NCBI RefSeq assembly: GCF_026239655.1
Contig: NZ_JAPIVO010000004.1
Span: 372,001-436,000, forward strand
Length of the DNA stretch: 64,000 nt
Source of the DNA: Pedobacter sp. MR2016-24
GTDB taxonomy: Bacteria > Bacteroidota > Bacteroidia > Sphingobacteriales > Sphingobacteriaceae
Direction of reading: 5' to 3'
The notes beneath the pieces were generated by a model. That model saw only the letters and a program-made list of their open reading frames with translations. It did not search any database and had not been told where the DNA came from. This document shows positions 45,101 to 54,871 of this stretch, in pieces. Both the position numbers and the translations under genes were made by a program. Positions within the stretch are counted from its first letter, which is position 1. Every line of letters begins with the position of its first letter.

Positions 45101-46531
45101 ATGAAAAGGCTAATCAGTTATTCGTGTTTCATTTTGTTGTTTTGCATGGCGATCTCTGCCAATGGCAAAGTCCTGCTGCCGCAGATTTTATCCAGTAATA
45201 TGGTTTTGCAAAGAGATCAAACCGTCACTATCTGGGGTTTTGCCAATGCCGGCGAGCGGATTACCGTCAAATTTGCCGGTCAGACCCGCAAAGTTACCAC
45301 CGGTGAGTCAGGAAACTGGAGCGTTGAATTAAAGCCCTTGAAAACCAGCTGGAAACCGCAAACGTTGACAGTCTCCGGAACAAATAAGATTGTCCTTACA
45401 AATATATTGGTAGGTGAAGTCTGGTTATGCTCCGGTCAGTCGAATATGGAGTACGCGATGCGCAAGCTGGTTAAAATTCCGAAGCCTAAGAATGAAAAGC
45501 TGGGTTTTCCATCTGATGAAGTGGCAAAGGCCAATAATGACCAGATCCGAATCTTTTTGGTGAATCGTAAAACACTGAATAAACCGGACTCTATACACAA
45601 AAGCTGGAGCGTAGCCCGCGATTCGGCCTTACGTGCATTTTCTGCCCCGGGTTATTTCTTTGCGAAAGAACTGCAGGAAAAGTTAGGCGTGCCGGTGGGA
45701 ATGATCTCATCTGCAGTATCCGGAAGTGCTATCGAGCCATGGATTGCTGAAGGTGCTTTCCAGGCTGCGGATGAGTTCAGGAATCAAAAGGTGAGTAATG
45801 ATCCCGGTAAGTTTTATCACACGATGATTGAGCCGCTGACAAAGTTCAAAATCCGTGGTTTTTTATGGTATCAGGGCGAGACCAACTGCTTTTTGAATGA
45901 AAGTCTCAGTTATGCGAATAAAATGAAAACCCTGATCGACAGCTGGCGCAAGGCCTGGAATAGTGGTGATCTACCTTTTTACTATGTGCAGATTGCCCCG
46001 TTCAATTATGCTAAAACAACTGGTAAAGTGATTTTAACGTCAGATACCGAACCTCAGTTCTGGGAAGCGCAGACACAGCTTTTGCGTTTGGCTAATACCG
46101 GCATGATATCCACTAACGACTTAACCGATACGAACGAGGATCTCCATCCAACTTATAAATGGGAGGTGGGCCGTCGACTGGCACTTGTGGCATTGGCTAA
46201 AACCTATCATCAAAAAATTGCCTGGTCGGGACCTCTTTACAAATCTGCCACTTTTTCATCTGGTCAGGCGATCCTGAATTTTGACCATTTAAATACCCAA
46301 TCAGGATCAGTTTCCGGATTTACTATAGCTGGTAGGGATGGCAAATTTATACCCGCCGGTGCACACATTGATGGTGGCCATGTGATCGTATCGGCCTCCG
46401 CAATCAGCGATCCGGTAGCTGTGCGCTATAACTGGACAGAAAACCCGTCAGGTACTTTATTTAGTGAAGGTTTGCCCGCATTGCCATTCAGAACAGATAA
46501 TCCATTAACGAATCAATTTAGGCCCAATTAA
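45101..46531 (+). CDS. Sialate O-acetylesterase-like SGNH esterase
   Basis: This 476-residue secreted esterase has a signal peptide (ending ISANGK). It has the DUF303/SASA architecture: a small beta-sandwich at the start (LPQILSSNMVLQRDQ), then an SGNH hydrolase domain. Blocks seen are CSGQSNMEY (catalytic Ser), AVSGSAIEPWI, FLWYQGETNC and the late DLHPTYKWEVG with Asp and His. Members remove acetyl groups from sialic acid or from plant polysaccharides. In this locus acetylated pectin sugars (RG-II 2-O-methyl-xylose/fucose chains or galacturonate) are likely. The gene starts directly after the preceding stop, and its own TAA overlaps the next ATG (TAATG). Confidence 0.85.
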   Translation: MKRLISYSCFILLFCMAISANGKVLLPQILSSNMVLQRDQTVTIWGFANAGERITVKFAGQTRKVTTGESGNWSVELKPLKTSWKPQTLTVSGTNKIVLTNILVGEVWLCSGQSNMEYAMRKLVKIPKPKNEKLGFPSDEVAKANNDQIRIFLVNRKTLNKPDSIHKSWSVARDSALRAFSAPGYFFAKELQEKLGVPVGMISSAVSGSAIEPWIAEGAFQAADEFRNQKVSNDPGKFYHTMIEPLTKFKIRGFLWYQGETNCFLNESLSYANKMKTLIDSWRKAWNSGDLPFYYVQIAPFNYAKTTGKVILTSDTEPQFWEAQTQLLRLANTGMISTNDLTDTNEDLHPTYKWEVGRRLALVALAKTYHQKIAWSGPLYKSATFSSGQAILNFDHLNTQSGSVSGFTIAGRDGKFIPAGAHIDGGHVIVSASAISDPVAVRYNWTENPSGTLFSEGLPALPFRTDNPLTNQFRPN

Positions 46532-49362
46532 TGAAACGTAGTTTTATACTTTTCTTGTGTCTGTTCCCGATATTTTTTGCTGCAACAGCGCAGCAAACAG
46601 AGAAACTGTACCTGAGTGGAACCGGCAATGACCATACGGTGAACTGGGACTTTTTTTGTACCGCAGGTGCAAATTCCGGTAAATGGACCACCATTCCTGT
46701 CCCCTCCAACTGGGAGTTGCAGGGCTTTGGAAAGTATGATTATGGTTTTGTTAAAGAAGTAAATAAAGGCAAGGAACAAGGCTTATACAAATACAGTTTT
46801 AAGGTGCCTGCGGATTGGAACAACCGTAAAATTAACCTGGTTTTTGAAGGGTCAATGACCGACACGGAGGTTAAAATTAATGGGCAGTCGGCCGGAGCAA
46901 TCCATCAGGGATCGTTTTACGTCTTCAGATATGATATCTCTAAACTAGTAAAAACCGGATCTGATAACCTGCTTGAAGTAACTGTATCCAAACATTCAGC
47001 TAATCAAACTGTAAATGAAGCAGAACGCAAGGCAGATTTCTGGATATTTGGCGGTATTTTCAGACCTGTTTATTTAGAAGCCTTGCCCCTGATACACATA
47101 GACAGAGTGCAGATTGATGCCAAAGCAGATGGTGTTTTCTCTGCCAACCTTCAATTTGCGGGTGATGCCGACAAGGTCGAAGTTGAACTGCTAGCAAAAG
47201 ATGGCAAACGATTAGGAAAAAAGTTCGGTACTGATCTGGTGAAAACAACAAGTAAAGCAACCGCCGGCAATCAATCCACGCTGAACACGCAGAGTTCCCT
47301 TAATCACCACGTTATATTAAATCATCAATTTGAAAATCCAGCATTATGGTCTTCAGAGTTTCCTAATCTGTATCAGGCCGTTTTCAGTTTATTCAAAAAT
47401 GGGAAGGTTATACATCAGCTCTCAAAAAATATTGGCTTTCGAACAATCCTGGTAAAGGAGCGTGATGGAGTATATGTAAATGGCGTAAAGATCAAGTTTA
47501 AAGGGGTGAACCGTCATTCTTTTTATCCATCATCCGGCAGAACGACAAGTAAGAAAATAAGCATCGCTGACGTGGAGCTGATGAAGGAGATGAATATGAA
47601 CGCCGTGAGGATGTCGCATTACCCTCCGGATGGCCACTTTCTTGATGTATGTGATTCACTCGGACTTTTCGTAATGGACGAACTGGCGGGTTGGCATGGT
47701 CATTACGATACACCCACAGGAACTAAGCTATTGAAAGAGATGATGCTGAATGATGAAAATCACCCTTCAATCGTTTTCTGGGCAAATGGCAATGAAGGTG
47801 GACATAACCGGGAACTGGATCATTTATTTGCGGAAGAAGATATTCAAAAACGCCCGTTAATACATCCCTGGGAGATTTTCGGCGGATTTGAAACTACGCA
47901 TTACCGTGAGTTTAACTACGGTATTGGTAATTACGATCACGGACATCAGATTTTAATGCCGACAGAATTTTTACATGGTTTGTTCGATGGGGGACATGGT
48001 GCTGGTCTTGAAGACTATTGGAATGCAATGTGGAACAACCCGCTTTCTGCTGGCGGTTTCCTGTGGGATTTTGCTGATCAGGCGGTGGTACGTACCGATA
48101 AAAATGGCGAGCTGGACACGGATGGGAACCACGGTCCGGATGGTATTGTTGGTCCTTACCATGAGAAAGAAGGCAGTTTCTATACGATTAAAGAAGTATG
48201 GAGCCCTATTTTTGTGGAACGCACAGAAATGACGGCCGGTTTTGACGGATCATTTAAACTGGAAAACAGGTATGCATTTACCAATCTGAACCAATGCAGT
48301 TTTGAATGGAAGCTTAAAAACTTGAAATCCGCTACGGAAGAGCACACGTTTAAAGCTGGCAAAATTGAATCTCCTGATATCAAACCTTTCGAAAAGGGCA
48401 GGCTGAAGGTCAACTTACCATCGGACTGGAGAAGTTTTGATGCCTTGTATTTAACCGCTAAAGCTCCTGATGGAAAAGAATTGTTCACCTGGAGTTTTCC
48501 AATTACCCTGCCTAAAGATGATGCGGATCGGATTGTGGTTAAACAAGGTCCTTCAGCTGCTAAGATAAAAGAAACAGCCACGAACTATGAGGTTACCGCC
48601 AACGGGATTTCAATATCATTTAATAAAAATACGGGCTTACTCACTGAGGTCAAAAACGCTAAGGGAATTATACCTTTTGCAAATGGTCCGGTTTTACAGG
48701 AAGGTGAAAATAACTTTAAGGGCTTCAGTTATAAGCTGGAAGGACAAAATTTAGTGATCTCTTCTACATTCGATAAAAAGGAGAGTTTTAACACATTGGA
48801 ATGGACTATCTACCCTTCCGGATGGATCAAAATGCAAGTTAAATACTTTCCGTCTGCCTACTTCACAACCTTCGTAGGATTGAACTTTTCATACCCGGAA
48901 TCGGAAATCAAAAGTGTAAACTACAAGGGTAAAGGCCCATACCGGGTTTGGAAAAACAGGATGAAAGGGAACCAGTTCGGGATCTGGAATAAAGACTATA
49001 ATAATTCAGCAACAGGAGAAGCACCCTGGGAATATCCGGAATTTAAGGGGTATTATGCTAACCTGTACTGGTGTGAGTTTATAGGTGCAGCGCAACGTTT
49101 TAAAGTGGTGACGGATCAGGAGGATATATTCTTAAGGTTATTCACTCCTAAGAAGTCTAAGGATACGGAGTATGACAATATCAGTCCGACTTTCCCCAAT
49201 GGTGATATTTCTTTTATGAACGGTATTTCTGCGATTGGGACCAAAACCCAGAAACCAGAAACCACCGGGCCAATGGGAATGAAGCATGTGTATTACGATT
49301 ATGATAAGACGCCAATGAGAGCTTTGGATATGACTTTGTATTTTGATTTTAGCGGACAATAA
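46531..49362 (+). CDS. Glycoside hydrolase GH2 (beta-galactosidase/uronidase type)
   Basis: This 943-residue secreted enzyme has a signal peptide (ending FAATAQ). It has the complete GH2 core: jelly roll with VPSNWELQGFGKYDYG, immunoglobulin-like domain, then a TIM barrel with GVNRHSFYPSSGR, AVRMSHYPPDGHFLDVCD, acid/base E422 in WANGNEGG and a candidate nucleophile E479 in MPTEFLHGLFDGG. A C-terminal beta-rich part from about residue 690 resembles the galactose-mutarotase-like fifth domain (Bgal_small_N). A stretch near residues 245-270 is rich in Ser, Thr, Asn and Gln and looks like an inserted linker. Likely targets are beta-linked galactose or uronic acid in pectin side chains. Confidence 0.88.
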   Translation: MKRSFILFLCLFPIFFAATAQQTEKLYLSGTGNDHTVNWDFFCTAGANSGKWTTIPVPSNWELQGFGKYDYGFVKEVNKGKEQGLYKYSFKVPADWNNRKINLVFEGSMTDTEVKINGQSAGAIHQGSFYVFRYDISKLVKTGSDNLLEVTVSKHSANQTVNEAERKADFWIFGGIFRPVYLEALPLIHIDRVQIDAKADGVFSANLQFAGDADKVEVELLAKDGKRLGKKFGTDLVKTTSKATAGNQSTLNTQSSLNHHVILNHQFENPALWSSEFPNLYQAVFSLFKNGKVIHQLSKNIGFRTILVKERDGVYVNGVKIKFKGVNRHSFYPSSGRTTSKKISIADVELMKEMNMNAVRMSHYPPDGHFLDVCDSLGLFVMDELAGWHGHYDTPTGTKLLKEMMLNDENHPSIVFWANGNEGGHNRELDHLFAEEDIQKRPLIHPWEIFGGFETTHYREFNYGIGNYDHGHQILMPTEFLHGLFDGGHGAGLEDYWNAMWNNPLSAGGFLWDFADQAVVRTDKNGELDTDGNHGPDGIVGPYHEKEGSFYTIKEVWSPIFVERTEMTAGFDGSFKLENRYAFTNLNQCSFEWKLKNLKSATEEHTFKAGKIESPDIKPFEKGRLKVNLPSDWRSFDALYLTAKAPDGKELFTWSFPITLPKDDADRIVVKQGPSAAKIKETATNYEVTANGISISFNKNTGLLTEVKNAKGIIPFANGPVLQEGENNFKGFSYKLEGQNLVISSTFDKKESFNTLEWTIYPSGWIKMQVKYFPSAYFTTFVGLNFSYPESEIKSVNYKGKGPYRVWKNRMKGNQFGIWNKDYNNSATGEAPWEYPEFKGYYANLYWCEFIGAAQRFKVVTDQEDIFLRLFTPKKSKDTEYDNISPTFPNGDISFMNGISAIGTKTQKPETTGPMGMKHVYYDYDKTPMRALDMTLYFDFSGQ

Positions 49363-49386
49363 GGAATCTGATCCTCATTTCAGAAG

Positions 49387-52134
49387 ATGATAGCAATGAA
49401 TATAAAAATATACATATCAATTATAAGTATTTGTTTGCTGCCATTTGCAAAACTGGCAGCACAGGTGGCGTTACAAAATACCACCTGCGAAATGCTGTTT
49501 AATCCGCGGGGAATTGATGTTGTTCAACCCAGATTAAGCTGGGAAATAGTTTCCAAAGGGCATAACGTTAAACAACAGTCTTACCAGCTGCTTGTCGCTT
49601 CAACGCTGGATAAGTTAAATGCTAATGAAGGTGATTTATGGAACCCCGGCAAAGTAAACCTGCCACAATCTATTCATGTAAAATATGCCGGTGCAAAATT
49701 GAAAAGCCGCATGGCTACTTTTTGGAAAGTTAAAGTATGGACTACTGCTGGTGAAAGTGAATGGTCGGCACCAAATACGTTTACGATGGGCTTGCTGTAT
49801 TATAAGGACTGGCCAAAAGGTTGGATAGGATTCGACCGTGCTTTTCCCTGGGATAATATGCTTACCGACTCAAGATTGTCGGCCCGATATTTCAGAAAAG
49901 AATTTCAAAGTACAAAAAAGATAAAGTCTGCAACGGCCTCCATTATTGGTTTGGGCTTGTATGAATTATATATCAATGGTAAAAAGGTTGGAGAAGATGT
50001 ATTATCGCCGACTGCTACGGACTATACCAAAAATGTAAAATACAATACGCTGGATGTGACCAGTTATCTTCAGGAAGGCAGAAATACCGTAGGTGCAATT
50101 TTAGGTAATGGTCGTTTCTTCGCCATGCGACAGCACAATAAGCCTTATAAAGTTAAAACCTTTGGTTTCCCTAAAATGCTGTTGAATATTAATATTGTGT
50201 ATACTGATGGCAGTACGGCTAATATCGATACAGATAACAGCTGGAAAGGAACTGCAGATGGCCCAATCCGTACCAACAATGAATATGACGGAGAGGAATA
50301 CAATGCAGTCAAAGAAATGCCAGGCTGGAACAGGAATGGTTTTGATGATGCCAAATGGCTGAAGGCAGAGTTTGTACAGGAGCCTGGCGGTAATTATGAG
50401 GCGCAGATGAACGAAAATATCAGGGTGATGAACACCCTAAAACCCAATGCTGTCCTAAAGCGCTCTGGCGGAAGGTACATCATTGATATGGGCCAGAACA
50501 TGGTGGGTTGGTTACAGATCAGGGTAAAGGGGCAAAAAGGGCAGCAGATCAAATTAAGGTTTGCAGAATCATTGCAGGATAACGGAGAGCTTTTTACGGC
50601 GAATCTGCGTGATGCAAAAGGCACTGATCTATATACATTAAAGGGTATAGGAACAGAAAGCTGGGAGCCCACCTTTGTTTATCGCGGCTTTAGATATGTA
50701 GAAATCAGCGGCTACAGTTACGCCCCGACGGTAAATGATTTTACAGGTAAAATGATTTACGACAATATGAAAACGGTTGGGACTTTTGAAAGTTCTAACC
50801 CTTTACTCAACCAAATCTTTAAAAATGCCTGGTGGGGAATAGCAGGCAATTACAAGGGTATTCCCCTAGATTGCCCGCAACGAAACGAACGCCAGCCCTG
50901 GTTGGGTGACCGGGGTACGGTCGCGCATGGAGAGAACTTTGTGTTCGACAATGGGAGGTTTTATGCGAAATGGCTGCAGGATATTCGTTATGCACAAAAG
51001 GAAGATGGAGCTATCCCTGATGTCGCCCCTGCATTCTGGCGTTACTACAGTGATAATATGACCTGGCCGGGCACGCTGTTATTGGTTTCAGAAATGCTTT
51101 ACAATCAAACAGGTGACTCTTCTGCGATACGCGACAACTATCCGGCAATGAAAAAATGGCTTGCGTATATGCGGGACAGGTACATGAAAGATTACATCCT
51201 GACGAAAGACAGTTATGGCGACTGGTGTATGCCGCCAATAACTATTGAAGCAGGAAGAGGTAAAAGCGCTGATCAAAAATATCCTTCAGCACTGATATCT
51301 ACAGCGTATTATTATCATTTTATGGAATTGATGATGGCATTTAGTAAAGTAAGCGGTCACGATAGTGATTATAAAGAATTTGAGACAATGTCCGGGCATA
51401 TTAAAGATGCTTTCCACAAGAAGTTTTACAATGAGAAAGGCTATTATGCTTCCAATGCATTAACCGATAATATTATTCCGCTTTATTTCGGGATGGTGCC
51501 TGAAGCGCATGTCGAAGAGGTTTTCAGGAATATTGTTTACACCGTGGAGGTGACAAACAAAGGGCACCTAAGCAATGGCCTGGTGGGCGTACAATGGCTG
51601 ATGCGCTGTTTAAATGATTATGGGCGACCCGATCTGGCTTATACCATTGCTACTCAGAAATCTTATCCCGGCTGGGGATATATGATCGATAACGGCGCAA
51701 CAACTATTTGGGAATTATGGAATGGCAATACGGCCGATCCTAAAATGAATTCACAGAACCATGTAATGATGCTGGGCGATTTATTGATCTGGTATTATGA
51801 GAACCTTGCAGGTATTAAAGCTGCCAGTCCAGCTTTTGAGCAGATTAAAATGAAACCTGAGCTGATCGATGGATTGAACAGTATTCATGCAAGTTATCAT
51901 TCGGTATACGGAGATATCAGAAGCAGTTATACCAGAACAGCAAAGCAGTTTAAATGGAATATCACTATCCCGGCAAATACAACGGCTGTGGTGTATGTGC
52001 CAGCGGAAAAAAAGGAAGAGGTGAAGGAATTGCTGGTTGGGCAGAAAGCGTTGAAATTTATAAAAATGGAAGAAAACCGGGCGGTCTATGAATTGGGCTC
52101 CGGGGATTATTCTTTTGAAGTGAGCCCTAAATAA
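49387..52134 (+). CDS. Alpha-L-rhamnosidase GH78
   Basis: This 915-residue secreted enzyme has a signal peptide starting at MNIKIYISIISICLL (ATG 49396 is an alternative start three codons in). It has the full multidomain GH78 layout: N-terminal Bac_rhamnosid beta-domains (PRGIDVVQPRLSWE), a second jelly roll (IIGLGLYELYINGKKVG) and an (alpha/alpha)6 barrel. The acidic motif reads D495-CPQRNE501R, with Asn where many members have Asp, followed by GD508. The late TTIWELWNG carries the general-base glutamate. It removes terminal alpha-L-rhamnose, as found on RG-II chains B and C and at RG-I ends. It is separated by 24 bases from the GH2 gene. Confidence 0.92.
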   Translation: MIAMNIKIYISIISICLLPFAKLAAQVALQNTTCEMLFNPRGIDVVQPRLSWEIVSKGHNVKQQSYQLLVASTLDKLNANEGDLWNPGKVNLPQSIHVKYAGAKLKSRMATFWKVKVWTTAGESEWSAPNTFTMGLLYYKDWPKGWIGFDRAFPWDNMLTDSRLSARYFRKEFQSTKKIKSATASIIGLGLYELYINGKKVGEDVLSPTATDYTKNVKYNTLDVTSYLQEGRNTVGAILGNGRFFAMRQHNKPYKVKTFGFPKMLLNINIVYTDGSTANIDTDNSWKGTADGPIRTNNEYDGEEYNAVKEMPGWNRNGFDDAKWLKAEFVQEPGGNYEAQMNENIRVMNTLKPNAVLKRSGGRYIIDMGQNMVGWLQIRVKGQKGQQIKLRFAESLQDNGELFTANLRDAKGTDLYTLKGIGTESWEPTFVYRGFRYVEISGYSYAPTVNDFTGKMIYDNMKTVGTFESSNPLLNQIFKNAWWGIAGNYKGIPLDCPQRNERQPWLGDRGTVAHGENFVFDNGRFYAKWLQDIRYAQKEDGAIPDVAPAFWRYYSDNMTWPGTLLLVSEMLYNQTGDSSAIRDNYPAMKKWLAYMRDRYMKDYILTKDSYGDWCMPPITIEAGRGKSADQKYPSALISTAYYYHFMELMMAFSKVSGHDSDYKEFETMSGHIKDAFHKKFYNEKGYYASNALTDNIIPLYFGMVPEAHVEEVFRNIVYTVEVTNKGHLSNGLVGVQWLMRCLNDYGRPDLAYTIATQKSYPGWGYMIDNGATTIWELWNGNTADPKMNSQNHVMMLGDLLIWYYENLAGIKAASPAFEQIKMKPELIDGLNSIHASYHSVYGDIRSSYTRTAKQFKWNITIPANTTAVVYVPAEKKEEVKELLVGQKALKFIKMEENRAVYELGSGDYSFEVSPK

Positions 52135-52196
52135 GTGATCAATTTCATTGCAGTGGGCAATGATGAAAAATATTTTAATAACCGATATAAATCTAT

Positions 52197-53405
52197 ATGA
52201 TGATGAACTTTTTAAAGCCAGTTTTATTGGGTATGCTGATGATGCACGCGGCAAGCTCTTTTAGCCAGAAGAATGGAGCCGCTGACAAGCTGACCTCTGC
52301 TCAGGCCTTAGCTTCTGCAGAGGTGAGTTCGTCGCTCGATAAATGGCAATCAGGAGTGGTGAAACAAGAATTTCTTTATGATAAAGCACCATTTCCATCT
52401 TGCCACTCGGCCACTCTTGCGGAAACTCCATTTGGATTAGTGGCTTCCTTTTTTGGAGGTACCAAAGAGCGTAATCCTGACGTAGAAATTTACATCAGCA
52501 GATATCTGAATGGAAAATGGCTGGCACCAGTTTCAGTGGCTAATGGTATTCAGCCTGATGGCAAAAGATTGCCCACCTGGAACCCTGTACTGTATCAGGT
52601 ACCCGGAGGTGATTTGTTGTTGTTTTATAAGATTGGTCCTAAACCATCGGAATGGTGGGGTTTGATGAAGAGCTCTAAGGATGGCGGGTTGACCTGGTCT
52701 GAGGCCAAAAAACTGCCTGATGGTCATATCGGGCCAGTAAAAAATAAACCTGTTTTGCTCAGCAACGGGAACCTTTTTGCACCCTCCAGTAGAGAGGGTG
52801 ATGGTTGGAAGATCCATTTTGAGGTGACTAAGGACAATGGTAAAACATGGAGGACTGTTGGTCCGCTTCCCGAAAATGGAATTAAAGCTATTCAGCCCAG
52901 TATTTTACAATACGGCAACGGTAAGCTACAGTTGCTTGCCAGAACAGCTAACAGGGCAATTGTTGAGTCCTGGTCGACCGATAATGGGGAAAGCTGGTCG
53001 CCCTTAACTAAAACATCCTTACCGAATAACAATTCCGGAACCGACGCGGTAAGCACGAAGAGCGGCTTACAAGTGTTGGTCTATAACCATGTATTACCTC
53101 CGGGCGACTTAGCTAAGGGGCCTCGTACGCCACTAAATGTTGCTGTTTCCAAAGACGGAAAAAGCTGGTCGGCCGCCCTGATTTTAGAAGATTCCCCGAT
53201 TAGCCAGTATTCTTATCCGGCAGTAATCGAAACTGCTGATGGGATGCTGCATTTTATTTACACCTGGAGAAGGCAAAAGATCAGACACGTAGTCGTAGAT
53301 CCTTCCAAACTGAAACTGAAAAAGATAAAAGATGGCCTTTGGCCAGCCTTAAAAGGTTATACAGCTCCCGTAATTAAAGAAAGCAAAAATGAAGAACCGA
53401 ACTAG
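52197..53405 (+). CDS. GH33-like exo-sialidase/Kdo-hydrolase-type beta-propeller
   Basis: This 402-residue secreted protein has a signal peptide (ending AASSFSQ). It is a six-bladed propeller with four Asp-box-like repeats (SSKDGGLTW, TKDNGKTW, STDNGESW, SKDGKSW). The classical sialidase RIP motif is absent; the start of the first blade reads FPSCHSATLAE. That is typical of the sialidase-like group found in plant-polymer PULs. RG-II contains two sialic-acid-like keto-deoxy sugars, Kdo and Dha, and GH33-type folds can cleave Kdo, so chain C hydrolysis is a reasonable idea, given the adjacent GH78. The specificity is inferred. Its stop overlaps the next gene by 17 bases. Confidence 0.65.
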   Translation: MMMNFLKPVLLGMLMMHAASSFSQKNGAADKLTSAQALASAEVSSSLDKWQSGVVKQEFLYDKAPFPSCHSATLAETPFGLVASFFGGTKERNPDVEIYISRYLNGKWLAPVSVANGIQPDGKRLPTWNPVLYQVPGGDLLLFYKIGPKPSEWWGLMKSSKDGGLTWSEAKKLPDGHIGPVKNKPVLLSNGNLFAPSSREGDGWKIHFEVTKDNGKTWRTVGPLPENGIKAIQPSILQYGNGKLQLLARTANRAIVESWSTDNGESWSPLTKTSLPNNNSGTDAVSTKSGLQVLVYNHVLPPGDLAKGPRTPLNVAVSKDGKSWSAALILEDSPISQYSYPAVIETADGMLHFIYTWRRQKIRHVVVDPSKLKLKKIKDGLWPALKGYTAPVIKESKNEEPN

Positions 53406-54870
53406 AATCACGCCTGTAAAATATTGGCTTCGGCTCGTTCGCAACCTGCATTTTAAGAGCAGAACTGTGCTGTTAGTCGCAGGACTGTGTGCTGCTTTAA
53501 ACCTCCGCGCCCAAAGCCAAAATGCTAACAGTCAATATAACGCTGACAATCAATATAAAAAGCCTCTTGTGGAAGTGCTTAACGCTGTAGAAAGCCGCTT
53601 TCAGTTGAAGATTAAATTTACGGATGCGCAGGTAAAAGATAAGTGGGTGAATTATGCAGACTGGAGGTTTCGCGCTGATGCAGATGAAACCCTGGCTAAT
53701 ATTCTAAGCCCTTTAGACCTAAAAGTAAATAAAGAGAAACCCGGTCTGTACAAACTGAAAGCATACGAATACTATCGCTGGGAGGTAAAAGATGGATGGG
53801 CCTATCTGGATAGTTTAGCATTAAAGTATCACGATCAGGCCAGTTGGGAACAGCGGAAAGCGCAGATCAGACCTGAATTATACACAGCTTTATTTCTTGA
53901 TCCATTACCTGCAATGCCTGCGTCAAAACCGATCATCACACCGAAAAGGGTAATGGATGGTTATACCGTTGAAAACATTGCTCTTGAGATTTTACCCGGC
54001 GTGTGGATTAATGGTTCGATCTATAAGCCCTTGAAGATTAAAGGGAAGTTGCCGGTAGTATTAAGTCCGGATGGCCATTGGGACAAACAACGTTACCGGG
54101 CAGATTGCCAGATCAGGTGTGCGATGATTGCGAAGATGGGTGCGATGGCTATCAGTTATGATTTGTTTGGCTGGGGGGAATCTCAGCTGCAGTTTAAATA
54201 CGAAGATCACCGCAGAAGTTTGGCGCAAACCATTCAGACATTAGGTGGAATACGTATACTCGACTATGTTTCTTCTTTAAAAGAAACCGATACAAACCGC
54301 ATTGGCATCAGCGGCGGTTCGGGAGGCGGAAGCCATACGATATTAATGGCAGCGATGGATGACCGCATTAAATTAAGCGCACCGGTGGTGGCCATGTCAT
54401 CCTATTTTTATGGGGGCTGTCCCTGTGAGAGTGGCATGCCGATCCATCAGTGTGCGGGCGGAACAAATAATGTAGAGTTAGCTGCAATGGCTGCCCCAAA
54501 TCCGCAATTAATTGTATCAGATGGCAGCGACTGGACTGCGCATACTCCGCAGCATGATTTTCCTTATCTACAAAAGCTGTATAGCTATTATGGAGAGAAA
54601 AGCAAGGTAGAGAATGTTCACCTGCCCAATGAAAAGCATGATTTTGGAATTAATAAACGTATTGCGCTGTATGATTTTCTGGTAAAATATTTCCATCTGA
54701 ACGCAGCAGGCTTAAAAGATAAAACAGTTAAATACGACGAGCGTAAAGTAACCATTGAAAAAGAAAATGCACTCTATGTTTTTGGCGATAAGGGAGAGCG
54801 ATTGCCGAAAAATGCAGTAATGGGATTTGGACAATTGGAAAGTTTATTCTATTCTAAAACGGGTAATTAA
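53389..54870 (+). CDS. STN domain-alpha/beta hydrolase esterase fusion (CE19-like pectin methylesterase candidate)
   Basis: The protein has 493 residues with a long, basic N-terminus and a hydrophobic export segment (TVLLVAGLCAALNL). Residues about 54-124 match the short STN pattern (KPLVEVLNAVESRFQLKIKF ... ADETLANILSPL) normally found in secretins, FecR-regulated receptors and some SusC proteins. The rest is an alpha/beta hydrolase with nucleophile Ser311 in GISGGSGGGSH and His417 in NEKHDFG; the cysteine-rich loop YGGCPCESG is unusual. Candidates are acetyl-xylan-esterase-like deacetylation or CE19-type demethylesterification of pectin, as known from a Bacteroides RG-II locus. The fold is certain; the ester is not. 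Confidence 0.7.
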   Translation: MKNRTRITPVKYWLRLVRNLHFKSRTVLLVAGLCAALNLRAQSQNANSQYNADNQYKKPLVEVLNAVESRFQLKIKFTDAQVKDKWVNYADWRFRADADETLANILSPLDLKVNKEKPGLYKLKAYEYYRWEVKDGWAYLDSLALKYHDQASWEQRKAQIRPELYTALFLDPLPAMPASKPIITPKRVMDGYTVENIALEILPGVWINGSIYKPLKIKGKLPVVLSPDGHWDKQRYRADCQIRCAMIAKMGAMAISYDLFGWGESQLQFKYEDHRRSLAQTIQTLGGIRILDYVSSLKETDTNRIGISGGSGGGSHTILMAAMDDRIKLSAPVVAMSSYFYGGCPCESGMPIHQCAGGTNNVELAAMAAPNPQLIVSDGSDWTAHTPQHDFPYLQKLYSYYGEKSKVENVHLPNEKHDFGINKRIALYDFLVKYFHLNAAGLKDKTVKYDERKVTIEKENALYVFGDKGERLPKNAVMGFGQLESLFYSKTGN

Positions 54871-54871
54871 T

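Noticed and set aside
47260..47340. Ser/Thr/Asn/Gln-rich stretch in the second GH2 as a repeat or frameshift
   Set aside because: The frame is continuous and flanked by normal GH2 sequence; it reads as a flexible loop.
51781..52254. 157-codon open frame on the - strand
   Set aside because: It covers the 3' end of GH78 and the start of the next gene in antisense and resembles no family.
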